The notes: generated by a model not told the origin, from the sequence alone. Counted from the stretch's first letter, positions 45,257-54,458 are shown. The stretch: DNA of 64,000 nt from Palsa-506 sp963786975 (GCA_963786975.1 CAWBBE010000012.1:434001-498000), one strand, 5' to 3'. Translations and numbers: made by a program.

Positions 45257-47308
45257 TCACAATTCGATCGGCAGCGATGACATCAGGTTTTCATCCTGGT
45301 AAAGAGCTGACAGCCGGTCCATCGCATGCCGCTTCGGCGGGTCGCGGCGGACCTGGCCGAGCAGCTCGGCGGCGCCGGGGACGCCGATTTCCTCATACAG
45401 CGGCAGCAGCATCGTGAAGAAATCCCGGTACTGCAGCCCGGATAGCCCCCTGAGCTGCACTTCCTGGCCATTGGCGAATACTGTCTGCCGGGTCTGCTTC
45501 TCCAGGCGGCGGATCTTCTGCGTGGTGTAGCGGGATCGCCCGGCCACCCGGCGGGCCCAGGCCAGCAGCTCGTCGCCGAGCCTGGCCTGGTCATGCAGTA
45601 CCAGGTTCAGCTGGACGATCTCGGCGGCGGCCTGCCGGACCCGCTGGGACAGGGTCGCCCGGCACACCCGGACCGCGCTGCGCAGCACCTGGTTCTGCCT
45701 GATCGCCATCAGCTCGGTGACCGGGAAGTGGTACATCTCGGCCTGCCGGGGGAACTGGTACCAGCCGGGCAGCTCCTGGGCGAACACGAAGAAGAACAGG
45801 TGCTCCTTCTCCGCGTGCAGGTAGCCCCGGGTGGTCACCGGCCGCAGGCCGGCCGCCGGCTCGTCCCCGGTTTCCATCTGCAGCCGCCGCTGCGCGGCGC
45901 GGGCCAGCGCCTCGTGCCGGGCGTCGAAGGCGGCCGGCGGCACCTGCGCGCCCGGCCTGGTCCCCGGCTCGGCGTAGTCCTCCTCGTATACGTACCCGGA
46001 CAGGTGCGAGATCCGGTTCAGCTCCCTGGCCGCGTTGGTCTCGTTCCGCAGCTGGAGCAGCGGCTCCGTCCGCCCGTCCCGGTTCCGCCAGGTGACCACC
46101 AGCACCATCGGCAGCCACTCGGTGGCCCCGGACCGGTCCGTGAGCACGTTCTGCCGGTACCGGGAGCCGGTGCACCGGAAGGTGCCGTTCCGCGGGTTCC
46201 CGATCGGGACGATCTTGTTATCGTCCACGCTGTTGTGCACGATGTCCTCGAACGCGGCGGTGAAGTACTGATCGGTGGTGTCCTCGAACTCAAGGAACAG
46301 GTGATCAGCGGTGCCGCGCTGCGGGCGGCGGATGAGCAGCTGCACCACCCGCCGCCCGTCCGGCATCTCGAAGAGGGTGCCGGCGAATGGCGGCAGGAAG
46401 GGCGACTCGTAAAGCGCCCACCGGGCCGACGGGGTGCGGCGCAGCAGCACGCTGACCGACCGCTGGCCCCAGACGGCGGCCAGCCGCCGCCGCCGCAGCG
46501 CTTCCTTGCGGTCGGGATACATGGCCCGCTCGTCGTTGATGGCCGCCAGCAGGTCACTGCCGAGAAACACCACCCGCAGCGACCGCCAGAAGGCCCGGTC
46601 ATTGCTGTAGGCGCGTTTCCTGTTCAGCGCGTCCTGAAGATCGACCGCGAGTGACTCGTTGGTTATCCCGACAATGGTCACGTTCACGGCCTCGGCCAGC
46701 AGCCGGACGAACCGGGTGCTGTCGCCGACGTAGTCGGTGACCATCGTGTGATGCTCAAGCTCGGCGTCGATGAACCCGCCGTGACCCTCGGCGTGCGCGC
46801 GGAGCGCATGGGCGATGTGCTCGGCCAGCTGCGCGATCCGGGCGGCGTATGCCCCGGTGCCCGGCTGCGCGCCGTCCAGGTCCGTCCACTGCCTGCCCAG
46901 GCAGTCGCGCAGCCATCGCTGCACGGCCGCCTGCGCGCCGGGCAGGTCGGGCTGGCCGTCCAGGTAGACAGGGAAAATGGCGTGGAAGCCGCGGTCCCGC
47001 TGCGGCTCGCGCTCACGCGCCACGAAATGATCCCACTCGTAACGGCCCCACTCGGAGCCGAAGTATGCCGGGGTCGCCACCGCGACCAGCACGGCGCTTG
47101 CCTTGAGCGCGGCGTCAATGCGGGCTTTCCAGATCTGCGAGCTGTGGATTTCCTGCGAGTCGAGGAAAATCCGCAGCTTGCCCCCGGTCTGCTGCGCGAA
47201 CGCCTGGCTCAGCGCGGCGGAAAGGCCGGTCACCGCGCCGCCGGAGTCGTCCGACCGGGCGTAGCTCAGGAATATGTCGTAACGCTCGCCGCTATCGCTC
47301 ACCGACAT
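45257..47308 (-). CDS. TIR-domain protein with Nudix-like domain
   Basis: 683 residues. Residues ~8-170 are a TIR domain (RYDIFLSYARSDDSGG; FLDSQEIHSSQIWKARIDAA; putative catalytic glutamate E91 in GSEWGRYEWDHFV), as in NAD-cleaving TIRs. Residues ~205-365 are an alpha/beta region I do not recognise (HLFLEFEDTTDQYFTAAFED). Residues ~395-540 resemble a Nudix fold: MVLVVTWRNRDGRTEPLLQL, a degenerate Nudix box EALARAAQRRLQMETG (466-481) and HLFFFVFAQELPGW. A helical C-terminus follows. ATG 47308 has a GGGGGAG site, and a clear promoter lies 37 bp upstream; the longer reading from 47341 would start before the transcript. Function is unknown, perhaps NAD-linked signalling or defence. Confidence 0.85.
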   Translation of the reverse strand: MSVSDSGERYDIFLSYARSDDSGGAVTGLSAALSQAFAQQTGGKLRIFLDSQEIHSSQIWKARIDAALKASAVLVAVATPAYFGSEWGRYEWDHFVAREREPQRDRGFHAIFPVYLDGQPDLPGAQAAVQRWLRDCLGRQWTDLDGAQPGTGAYAARIAQLAEHIAHALRAHAEGHGGFIDAELEHHTMVTDYVGDSTRFVRLLAEAVNVTIVGITNESLAVDLQDALNRKRAYSNDRAFWRSLRVVFLGSDLLAAINDERAMYPDRKEALRRRRLAAVWGQRSVSVLLRRTPSARWALYESPFLPPFAGTLFEMPDGRRVVQLLIRRPQRGTADHLFLEFEDTTDQYFTAAFEDIVHNSVDDNKIVPIGNPRNGTFRCTGSRYRQNVLTDRSGATEWLPMVLVVTWRNRDGRTEPLLQLRNETNAARELNRISHLSGYVYEEDYAEPGTRPGAQVPPAAFDARHEALARAAQRRLQMETGDEPAAGLRPVTTRGYLHAEKEHLFFFVFAQELPGWYQFPRQAEMYHFPVTELMAIRQNQVLRSAVRVCRATLSQRVRQAAAEIVQLNLVLHDQARLGDELLAWARRVAGRSRYTTQKIRRLEKQTRQTVFANGQEVQLRGLSGLQYRDFFTMLLPLYEEIGVPGAAELLGQVRRDPPKRHAMDRLSALYQDENLMSSLPIEL

Positions 47309-47344
47309 GCTCCCCCGCAGACCACGGATGGTGCCTGTCATGAA

Positions 47345-47373
47345 TCGTTATCTTTGACCATATACGGCGTCAA
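47345..47373 (-). promoter_or_regulatory. Sigma-70-type promoter of the TIR gene
   Basis: On the minus strand TTGACG (47368-47373), a 17-bp spacer and TAACGA (47345-47350). It lies in an AT-rich gap between the last RCC1 gene and the TIR gene, so the latter is probably transcribed on its own. Confidence 0.7.
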
Positions 47374-47503
47374 GTGCCCGTTTGCAATTGTTAGCGCCCA
47401 TTCCCGGGCAGCGCCGGGCCAGGCCCAGGCCGATCCGGGCGCCGGCTGCGCGCAGGCCTGCACCGGCGGGCAGCCTGGCCCGCTGCCGCCGGATCAGCCG
47501 GCG

Positions 47504-48143
47504 CTACTGCGGCAGCTTGCGCACGATCGCGAAGCTGTGGAAGGCCACCGGTCCGGAGCCGATGCCGATGGCGCCCAGCCCGGCCGGCAGTCCGACGGTG
47601 ACCGGGGTGTCGCTGCTGGTCGTCGTGCCGTTGCCGAGCTCACCGTCGCCGTTGTAGCCCCAGGCCAGCACCTGGCCTCCGGTCGTGCGCGCGTAACTGT
47701 CGTCGCAGCCGGCGCCGATCGCCTGCACGTGCGCACCGGGCGGCACCATGGCATCGACCGGGAGGTCGCTGCCTGTCGTGCTGCCGTTGCCGAGCTGGCC
47801 GAAGCCGTTGGCACCCCAGCCGAGCACCACATGCTTCGCGGTCAGCGCCAGGCTGTGCGCGCAGCCGGCCGCCAGGGAGACGATCTTGCCGGGGCCGGTG
47901 CCGCGGAACAGGAAGCTGCGTGACCTTGACGCCCGTCGGCAGCTTTACCCTGACCGGGGTGCTCGCGTTCGTGCTGGTGCCATCGCCCAGCTGCCCGAAG
48001 TCATTCAGGCCCCAGGCCACGACATGGCGGCTCGCAGTAGCTGTGGCGGCCATCGCGGCGCCCCCGGTGGCCAGCGAGGAGACCGCCAGCGCGGCGCCGA
48101 TCGCGGCCAGGCCGGCCGCGCTGAGTCTGCTTGCTGATTTCAT
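47504..48143 (-). CDS. Secreted RCC1-repeat protein A (one frameshift)
   Basis: Starts MKSASRLSAAGLAAIGAALA at ATG 48143, a Sec-type signal ending near AMAATA. RCC1 (beta-propeller) repeats follow: VVAWGLNDFGQLGDGTSTNA, then in another frame VVLGWGANGFGQLGNGSTTG and VLAWGYNGDGELGNGTTTS. One extra base near 47925 separates them. After repair it has about 212 residues and three to four repeats, too few for a seven-blade ring alone. Its ribosome-binding site GGAGGTAG lies within the last codons of the RCC1 gene upstream, 4 bp away, so the two are coupled. Confidence 0.82.
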
Positions 48144-48147
48144 GGGC

Positions 48148-48786
48148 CTACCTCCGGTGCATGATGGCCAGCACGTGCGCGGCACGCGGTCCGGTGCCGA
48201 TCGCGGATGCGCGCCAGCCGCTGGGCAGGTTGACCCGGACCGGGACGGCGCTGCTCGTGGTGCTGCCGTCGCCGAGCTCGCCGACGATGTTGTATCCCCA
48301 GGCCAGCACGTGGCCCCTGGTGGTCAGCGCCAGGCTGTGGTCGCAGCCGGCCCGGATCGCCTTGATCTTCGTGCCTTTCGGCAGCCTGACCCGGACCGGG
48401 GTGCCGGCTGGAGTCCTTGACCCGTCGCCGAGCTGGCCCTCGGTGCCCCGCCCCCAGGCGAGCATGCGGCCGTTGGCGGTCAGCGCGAGCGCGTGGTCGC
48501 AGCCGGCCCGGACGGAGGTCACCCGGACACCCGGCGCCAGCCGGACCCGCACCGGGGTGCGCTGCGCCTTGGTCCGGTGGCCGTCGCCGAGCTGGCCCTG
48601 ATTGCCCTGGCCCCACCCCCGCAGGGTCCCGCCGGAGGCACTGGCCGCCGCGGTGCCCGGCTGCCCGCCGCTGGCCACGGCGGCCGCGGGCCCGCCCGCC
48701 GCGATGACGGCGGGAACGGCGACCGCGGCGGCCAGCATCAGCCGGCCTGCCGCCCGGGGCCGGCTTGTCACGGACAGCGGCGGCAT
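48148..48786 (-). CDS. Secreted RCC1-repeat protein B
   Basis: 212 residues from ATG 48786, no frame problem. The N-terminal ~45 residues form a long signal peptide (LMLAAAVAVPAVIAAGGPAA). Three RCC1 units follow: LRGWGQGNQGQLGDGHRTKA, MLAWGRGTEGQLGDGSRTPA and VLAWGYNIVGELGDGSTTSS, each followed by a CDHALALT/CDHSLALT-type half. Like protein A it has too few repeats for a closed propeller, so assembly of two chains or an open form is possible. Bacterial RCC1 proteins have no established general role. The final codons CAC CGG AGG double as ribosome-binding site for gene A. Confidence 0.88.
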   Translation of the reverse strand: MPPLSVTSRPRAAGRLMLAAAVAVPAVIAAGGPAAAVASGGQPGTAAASASGGTLRGWGQGNQGQLGDGHRTKAQRTPVRVRLAPGVRVTSVRAGCDHALALTANGRMLAWGRGTEGQLGDGSRTPAGTPVRVRLPKGTKIKAIRAGCDHSLALTTRGHVLAWGYNIVGELGDGSTTSSAVPVRVNLPSGWRASAIGTGPRAAHVLAIMHRR

Positions 48787-48991
48787 GGTGCCTCCGGTGG
48801 CTGCGGGAATGGGGTCGATGCGACCGTACGGCGGCCGGCCCCTGCCCCGTATCGGGAATAACACCCCAGTTTCGGCCCGGCGTTACCCAGATTTTCGCTG
48901 ACCAGGGTGCGTAGGCCCAGTCAGCGGACAGGCAACCCGGCTCGTCAGTAGCTGTAGGTGGTGGCTCGGTCGTCTCGCCCTCTGCTCGGGT

Positions 48992-50291
48992 TTACCTCCG
49001 GTGCAGGATGGCGAGCGCGTGGTCGGCGCCGGGGCCGGAGCCCACCGCGGACGCTCGCCATCTGGCCGGGATTTCAACCCGGACCGGGCCTTCGGTCACC
49101 CCGGTGGCGCCGTCGCCGAGTTCCCCGTCGGTGTTGAGACCCCAGGCCAGCACGTGGCCCTTAGCGGTCAGCGCGTAGCTGTCGAAGCAGCCGGCGCTGA
49201 CCGCCGTCACCTTGGTGTGCGCGGGGAAAAGGACCCTGACCGGCTCGGTCCTGCTGGTGTCGGTGCCGTCGCCGAGCTGCCGCTCGTTGTTGTCTCCCCA
49301 GGCCAGCACGCCGCCGTGGGAGAACGCGGCCAGGCTGTGGCTGCAGCCGGCGAACAGCGAGGTCACGTGCCCGAGCGGCCGTCCACGGAGCAGGATGATG
49401 ACCCTGACCGGGACATCACTGCTGGTGGTGGAACCGTCGCCGAGCTGCCCGGAGCTGTTGTCCCCCCAGGCGTACAGCTGGCCGGCCGTGCTGAGCGCCA
49501 AGCTGTGCGCGCCGCCGCCAGCCAGGGCCTTTACCCTGGTGCCCTTCGGCAGCTTGACCCTGACCGGGGTATTGCTGTCGGTCGTGCTGCCGTCGCCGAG
49601 CTGGCCGCTGCCGTTGAACCCCCAGGCCAGCGCGTGACCCCTGGAGCCGCGGGCCAGGCTGAAATCCCCGCCGGCGCTGATGGCAGTCACCTTGGTGCCC
49701 TTCGGCAGGTGCACCCTGACCGGCGTGTCGCTGCTGGCGTTATTTCCGTCACCAAGCTGCCCGTCCGCGTTGTACCCCCAGGCCAGCACGTGGCCCTTGG
49801 AGGTGAGGGCCAGGCTGTGGCGGCACCCGGCCCGGATCGCCGTGATCTTGGTGCGGCGGGGAATCCTTACCCGGACCGGCGACGCGCTGTCGGTGTGGCT
49901 GCCGTCGCCGAGCTGCCCCTTGGAATTGCTTCCCCAGGCCAGCACGTGCCCCTTGGAGGTCAGCGCGAGCGTGTGCGCGCAGCCGGCCCGCACCTGCCTG
50001 ATCTTCGTCCTGCTGGGTAGCCGCACCTTGACCGGGAGGTCGCTGTTCTGGGTGCTGCCGTCGCCCAGCTGCCCGAAGTCGTTGACGCCCCAGGCCCGGA
50101 CCGTCCGGCTCGCGGCGGCGGCAGCTGTGCTGCGCGCCGCCACGGGGCGGCCTGCGCTGGCTCCGGCCGTTGCCGGGATCGCCAGCACCGCGGCGGCGAC
50201 GACCGCGGTCAGTCCAGCCGCTGCCGTGCCGCCCGGGTGTCCCTGCCGCCGCGCCGGAGTTCGCTGCGGCCAAGTCCTGGCCTGCCGTCAT
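48992..50291 (-). CDS. Secreted RCC1-repeat protein C (N-terminal frameshift)
   Basis: About 430 residues with a full set of seven RCC1 units, from VRAWGVNDFGQLGDGSTQNS to VLAWGLNTDGELGDGATGVT, and the closing half ADHALAILHRR. The likely start is ATG 50291, preceded by a strong GAGGAGCAAGG site. The signal-peptide core (GLTAVVAAAVLAIPATAGAS) is in the next frame, so one base is wrong near 50230-50260. Without that repair the frame would start at GTG 50188 inside the signal peptide. It should fold as a complete secreted beta-propeller. It is followed by a 205-bp gap before gene B. Confidence 0.85.
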
Positions 50292-50337
50292 TACCTTGCT
50301 CCTCGTTCGGCTTTCCGCTGCCGCCGCCAGTCGGCGG

Positions 50338-51621
50338 CTATGCCTTGCGCACGATCGCGAAGAGGGCCTCGGAGCCCGCCCCGGCGCCGATGCCGGTCGC
50401 CCGCAGCCCGGCCGCCAGCGCCGCCCGGACCGGGACGTTGCTGCCGGTAAGGCCGCCGTTGCCGAGCTGGCCCAGGTCGCCGGCGCCCCAGGCCAGCACA
50501 TGCCCGCCGGCGGTCAGCGCCAGGCTGTCGAAGTCGGACGCGCTGATTGCCCTGACCTTGCTGCCGCCGGGCAGGGCCACCGCCACCGGGGAGTCGCTGC
50601 TGCCGGGAAGTCCGTCACCCAGCTGCCCGGCCGAGTTGTCGCCCCAGGCCAGCACGGTGCCGCTGGAGAGCAGCGCGAGGCTGTGGCGGCCGCCGGCGAA
50701 CAGCGACACGACCCTGGCGGCCGCCGCGGCGCGGCCCGGCCCGGCCGTCCCGATCGGGCCATCCAGGCTGACCTTGACCGGGATGTCCCGCTCCCTCGTC
50801 GTGCCGTCGCCGACCTCGCCTTCGGCGTTGCTGCCCCAGCCGTAGACCTGTCCGCCGGTGCTGACCGCGAGGCTGTGGTCACAGCCGGCCGCGATGATCT
50901 TTATCCGGACGCGGCCGGGGAACCTCACCCTGGCCGGCCGGAGCCGGTTATGACGACTGCCGATGCCCAGCTGGCCGTCGGCGTTGAACCCCCAGGCGAG
51001 CACGCGGCCCCGGGTGGTGAGGGCCAGGTTGTGATCGCAGCCGGCGCTGACCGCCTTGATCCTGGTGCCGCCGGGAACCTTGACCCGAACCGGCCGGGAG
51101 TGGCTGCGCCTGGTGCCGGTGCCCAGCTGGCCCAGCGCGTTCTCGCCCCACGCCAGCACGTGGTCCTTGGTGGTCAGCGCCAGGTTGTGCCGGCAGCCGC
51201 CGCGGATCGCCTTGATCTTCGTGCCGCGGCGCAGCCGGACCCGGACCGGCCGGTCGGTGCTGGCCGTGGAGCCGTTGCCCAGCTGCCCCCTGGCGCCGTT
51301 GCCCCAGGCGAGCACGCGGCCGCTGGCGGTCAGGGCCAGCGCGTGGTCGCATCCGGCCCGCACGGAGGTCACCCGGACGCCCCGCGGCAGCAGCACCCGG
51401 GCCGGGGTGGCCTGCACGTTCCTGCGATGGCCGGTGCCCAGCTGGCCGTCGGTGCCGTCGCCCCATCCGCGCGCGGTCACGCGGCGGGCGCTGGCCGCGG
51501 CGGCTGGCATGCGGCTGGCGCTGGCCACGGTCCCGCTGGCCGCGGTCACCGCCGGAACAGCGAGCGCGGCGGCCAGCACGAGCCGGGCTGCGGACCGGCT
51601 GAAGGTCGTCGTTCGGCCCAT
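50338..51621 (-). CDS. Secreted RCC1-repeat protein D
   Basis: 427 residues from ATG 51621 (AAGGGGGCGGCGCA just upstream). Signal peptide SAARLVLAAALAVPAVTAAS, then seven RCC1 units from VTARGWGDGTDGQLGTGHRR to VLAWGAGDLGQLGNGGLTGS. The sixth has a longer loop (GPIGTAGPGRAAAAARVVSL), which protein C also carries in a related form. It is the first gene of the four-gene RCC1 array. A ring-shaped extracellular binding protein is the most that can be said. Confidence 0.9.
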   Translation of the reverse strand: MGRTTTFSRSAARLVLAAALAVPAVTAASGTVASASRMPAAAASARRVTARGWGDGTDGQLGTGHRRNVQATPARVLLPRGVRVTSVRAGCDHALALTASGRVLAWGNGARGQLGNGSTASTDRPVRVRLRRGTKIKAIRGGCRHNLALTTKDHVLAWGENALGQLGTGTRRSHSRPVRVKVPGGTRIKAVSAGCDHNLALTTRGRVLAWGFNADGQLGIGSRHNRLRPARVRFPGRVRIKIIAAGCDHSLAVSTGGQVYGWGSNAEGEVGDGTTRERDIPVKVSLDGPIGTAGPGRAAAAARVVSLFAGGRHSLALLSSGTVLAWGDNSAGQLGDGLPGSSDSPVAVALPGGSKVRAISASDFDSLALTAGGHVLAWGAGDLGQLGNGGLTGSNVPVRAALAAGLRATGIGAGAGSEALFAIVRKA

Positions 51622-51717
51622 TGCGCCGCCCCCTTCAGAGGCACCCCGCGGATGATGCAGCGGCCGGCCGGCCAGCGGCCACGAGGATCCGTAAAACCCG
51701 GTCGGGAGTCAGGGAGC

Positions 51718-51737
51718 TTGACGGTAACACCGGTCAA
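51718..51737. promoter_or_regulatory. Imperfect palindrome upstream of the RCC1 array
   Basis: TTGACGGTAACACCGGTCAA, about 97 bp before the start of gene D, has near-symmetric TTGAC/GGTCAA arms. It could be an operator. No full promoter was recognised nearby. Confidence 0.35.
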
Positions 51738-51851
51738 ACCCGAGCGCCAGGGTGACTCATAAGGCACCGATTACCTGGTCATTACCTTGGCGTGGCCGGC
51801 GGCCCGATGACCTGGGGCTTCGGCCCGGTCGTTAACCGGCGGCCGGGTAAT

Positions 51852-52679
51852 TCAGCCGCGCCTGACGGCCTGCAGGGTGTAGCTGTGCGCGAGCCGCCAT
51901 GGCCGGTCGGCCAGCCGCCATTCGCCGCCCTCGATCTGCTCCATCTGGCCGGGCAGCGCATCCCAGGGCACGCTGTCGTGCTCGGCCAGCCCGGTCAGCT
52001 GCATCCCGGCATCCAGCAGCGCGGTGACGATCTCGCCGAGGCCGTGGTTCCACTCATGCGTGCGGTTGTGCGTGAAGACGGCGTCGGTCTGCACGTAGGT
52101 GCCGCCCTCATCCCAGACCAGCGGCTCGGCCCGCTCGAAATAGGGGAATTCGACCGCCAGCAGGCCATCGTCCCGGCCCTCGGCCAGCGCCCACAGCATC
52201 GGGTGCCCCTCCCGGATGAACAGCCGGCCGCCGGGCCGCAGCAGGCCAGCGACCACGCCGGCCCAGCGGCGCACGCTCGGCAGCCAGCAGAGCGCGCCGA
52301 TGCCGGTGAACACCAGGTCGAACGCACCGGTGCCGAGCACGCTGGCGGCGTCGTAGACGTCCGCCTCGATGAACCTGGCGTCGTCGCCGGTCCGCCCGGC
52401 CAGGCTGGCCGCCTGGGCCACTGCGGTCGGCGAGAAGTCCAGCCCGGTCATCGAGGCGCCCAGCCGGGCCAGCGAGATCGTGTCGGTGCCGATGTGACAC
52501 TGCAGGTGCACCCCGCGCAGCCCGCTGATGTCGCCGAGCAGCGGCAGGTCGAACCGGACCACGTGGCTGAGGTAGCCGGGGTCGGCGGCGAACCGCTCGA
52601 CCGCGTAGTCCGGCGATGCCGCATGAGCGGGCGCACGCTCATCCCAGCTGGCCTTGTTCAGCGTGCGGTAGTCCTCCAT
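51852..52679 (-). CDS. SAM-dependent class I methyltransferase
   Basis: 275 residues from ATG 52679 (MEDYRTLNKASWDERAPAHA). SAM motif I appears as VHLQCHIGTDTISLARLGAS, then MTGLDFSPTAVAQAASLA, FDLVFTGIGALCWLPSVRRW and GGRLFIREGHPMLWALAEGR. This form, with a QCxxGTDT loop, is common in actinomycetes and has no known substrate. The start lies 22 bp inside the upstream alpha/beta-hydrolase gene, so the two form a small operon. Confidence 0.9.
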   Translation of the reverse strand: MEDYRTLNKASWDERAPAHAASPDYAVERFAADPGYLSHVVRFDLPLLGDISGLRGVHLQCHIGTDTISLARLGASMTGLDFSPTAVAQAASLAGRTGDDARFIEADVYDAASVLGTGAFDLVFTGIGALCWLPSVRRWAGVVAGLLRPGGRLFIREGHPMLWALAEGRDDGLLAVEFPYFERAEPLVWDEGGTYVQTDAVFTHNRTHEWNHGLGEIVTALLDAGMQLTGLAEHDSVPWDALPGQMEQIEGGEWRLADRPWRLAHSYTLQAVRRG

Positions 52680-53539
52680 GGCCCTAGCGTGGCACACTCT
52701 CCCGCCCGCCGCCGGGCGAGCACCGGGGTTACCCGGTTGTCCAGCCAGTCAAGGACGATGGCCCGGAACGTGGCGGGCTGCTCGAACGGCAGGTAGTGGC
52801 CAGCGTCGGGCACCAGCGAGTAGCTCGCCGCCGGGAACCTGGCGAGCGCGCGGAACTGATCGGCGTACCCGCCGATCCGGTCTTCGCGCCCGGCGATGAG
52901 GCAGGCCGGCCCGTGATACCTGGCCGGGTCACCCTCGTCCGGCAGCTGGTAGCCGTGCGAGCGCAGCCGGTCCTGGTATTCCTCGTCGCCGGGCAGCGAG
53001 GCCGCCAGCGCGGCGGCAACCGTCCTGGCCACCTCGGCATTGCGGTTGCCGATGGCCATGCCCAGGTGATCCCGCAGGCCGGTGGGCACGCCGTCCAGCC
53101 AGTGCCCGAGCCCGGGATCCGCGGCCAGCCCGGCCGGGCCGGCCGGCTCGGATTGCTCGGGCAGGTCCCGGTCCTCCGGCCGGATCCTGATCCCGGCGCA
53201 GATCATCAGCAGGCCGGTGACGGCGGCCGGCTGCCGCCGGGCCAGCGCGGCGGCCAGATAGCCGCCGTAGGACCAGCCGGCCAGCAGCACCGGGCCGCCG
53301 GCCAGCTGGTCATCGATGAAAGCGGCGAGCGCGTGCGCTACCGCCGCGGACGACGGCACTCCGGCCGGGGACTCGCCGTGCCCGGGCAGGTCCACGTAGA
53401 TCCGCCGGAAACCCGGCCGCAGCCCGAGAGCCGGCTCCATCGCCGCCGCCATCACCGACCGGTCCATGCCGAATCCGGGCAGGCAGAGCACCGGCTCGCC
53501 GTCGGCGGCGTCGCCGCGTCCGGTCCAGGCGAGCTCCAT
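52658..53539 (-). CDS. Alpha/beta hydrolase
   Basis: 293 residues. The catalytic triad can be read: S90 in the nucleophile elbow LLAGWSYGGYLAAA, D220 in LIAGREDRIGG and H248 in VPDAGHYLPFEQP. The oxyanion region is LCLPGFGMDRSV. No signal peptide. The order and spacing are those of ordinary cytosolic esterases, lactonases or haloperoxidase-like hydrolases, so the substrate is open. It is cotranscribed with the methyltransferase that overlaps its 3' end. Confidence 0.92.
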   Translation of the reverse strand: MELAWTGRGDAADGEPVLCLPGFGMDRSVMAAAMEPALGLRPGFRRIYVDLPGHGESPAGVPSSAAVAHALAAFIDDQLAGGPVLLAGWSYGGYLAAALARRQPAAVTGLLMICAGIRIRPEDRDLPEQSEPAGPAGLAADPGLGHWLDGVPTGLRDHLGMAIGNRNAEVARTVAAALAASLPGDEEYQDRLRSHGYQLPDEGDPARYHGPACLIAGREDRIGGYADQFRALARFPAASYSLVPDAGHYLPFEQPATFRAIVLDWLDNRVTPVLARRRAGECATLGPWRTTAR

Positions 53540-53723
53540 GACTGCATGAAATCACGGCGCGGACCAGCGTCGCTGGCCGCTGCCGGACCGGCGGATCCGT
53601 ATCCGGGGTAAATGCGACGGCGAAGTTCAAATAGGCCACTGTCAGCGGAACCAGTCCGCAAGTACCTTTTGCTGGAGAGCGCCGCGGCGGGCGGCGCGTT
53701 CCTTGACGGCGAAGGGCGCAGCC

Positions 53724-54458
53724 ATGCAGGCCGAGGTTAAGGGCACCATCATGCCCATCCTGGAAGTGTCACTCGACCGCGGCGAGCAGGTGATTTCCGC
53801 GCATGGCGAGCTGGCCTGGATGACCCGGAGCATCCAGATGTCGCAGGCCACCAGCACCGGCGGCGGCCTGATGCCGGGCCTCAAGCCGGCGGCCGGCGGC
53901 GGCCTGTTCGTCACCCGCTACGAGGGCCCCGGCGCCCTCACGTTCGCGGCCAAGGTTCCCGGCCACATCATGCCGGTCGACATCGCACCCGGCCAGGCGT
54001 ACTTCGTGCACCGGCACGGGTGGCTATGCGGCACCCAGGGCATCACCCCGAGCATCGGCCTGCAGCACGGTTTCCGCGCCGGGGTGTTCGGCCGGGACGG
54101 CTTCATCCTGCAGAAACTGGACGGCCAGGGCCGGGCCTGGATCGAGTTATCCGGCGAGCTGACCACCTACGACCTGCCGCCCGGCCAGACGCTGCTCGTG
54201 CACCCCGGGCACGTCGGCATGTTCCAGGGCAGCGTGCAGTTCCGGATGACCCGGATACCGGGCGTCGCCAATGCCTTCTTCGGCGGGGACGGCTTCCAGC
54301 TGGTGGCGCTCACCGGCCCGGGCCGGATCTGGCTCCAGTCGATGCCATTGGTCATGCTGGCCCACGCGCTTTCGCCCTACCTGGGCGGCGAGACCAGCAC
54401 CAAGGCGGCCGGAGCCGGGGCGGTCGGCGGCATCCTCGGCGACATGCTCCGCGGCTGA
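53724..54458 (+). CDS. AIM24 family protein (TIGR00266-like)
   Basis: 244 residues from ATG 53724, with GAAGGG upstream; a TTG at 53703 is less likely. Beta-rich fold with LTFAAKVPGHIMPVDIAPGQ, FILQKLDGQGRAWIELSGEL, LLVHPGHVGMFQGSVQF and a Gly/Ala C-terminus GAGAVGGILGDMLRG that could contact a membrane. Bacterial members occur in most actinomycetes. Their role is not settled, although a link to membrane or stress proteins is often suggested. It stands alone on the + strand and is convergent to a YVTN gene remnant. Confidence 0.9.
   Translation: MQAEVKGTIMPILEVSLDRGEQVISAHGELAWMTRSIQMSQATSTGGGLMPGLKPAAGGGLFVTRYEGPGALTFAAKVPGHIMPVDIAPGQAYFVHRHGWLCGTQGITPSIGLQHGFRAGVFGRDGFILQKLDGQGRAWIELSGELTTYDLPPGQTLLVHPGHVGMFQGSVQFRMTRIPGVANAFFGGDGFQLVALTGPGRIWLQSMPLVMLAHALSPYLGGETSTKAAGAGAVGGILGDMLRG

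Noticed and set aside
47504..51621. RCC1 proteins as part of one operon with the TIR gene
   Set aside because: The TIR gene has its own good promoter and a 195-bp gap, and the RCC1 proteins are secreted while the TIR protein is cytosolic. A functional link is not supported.
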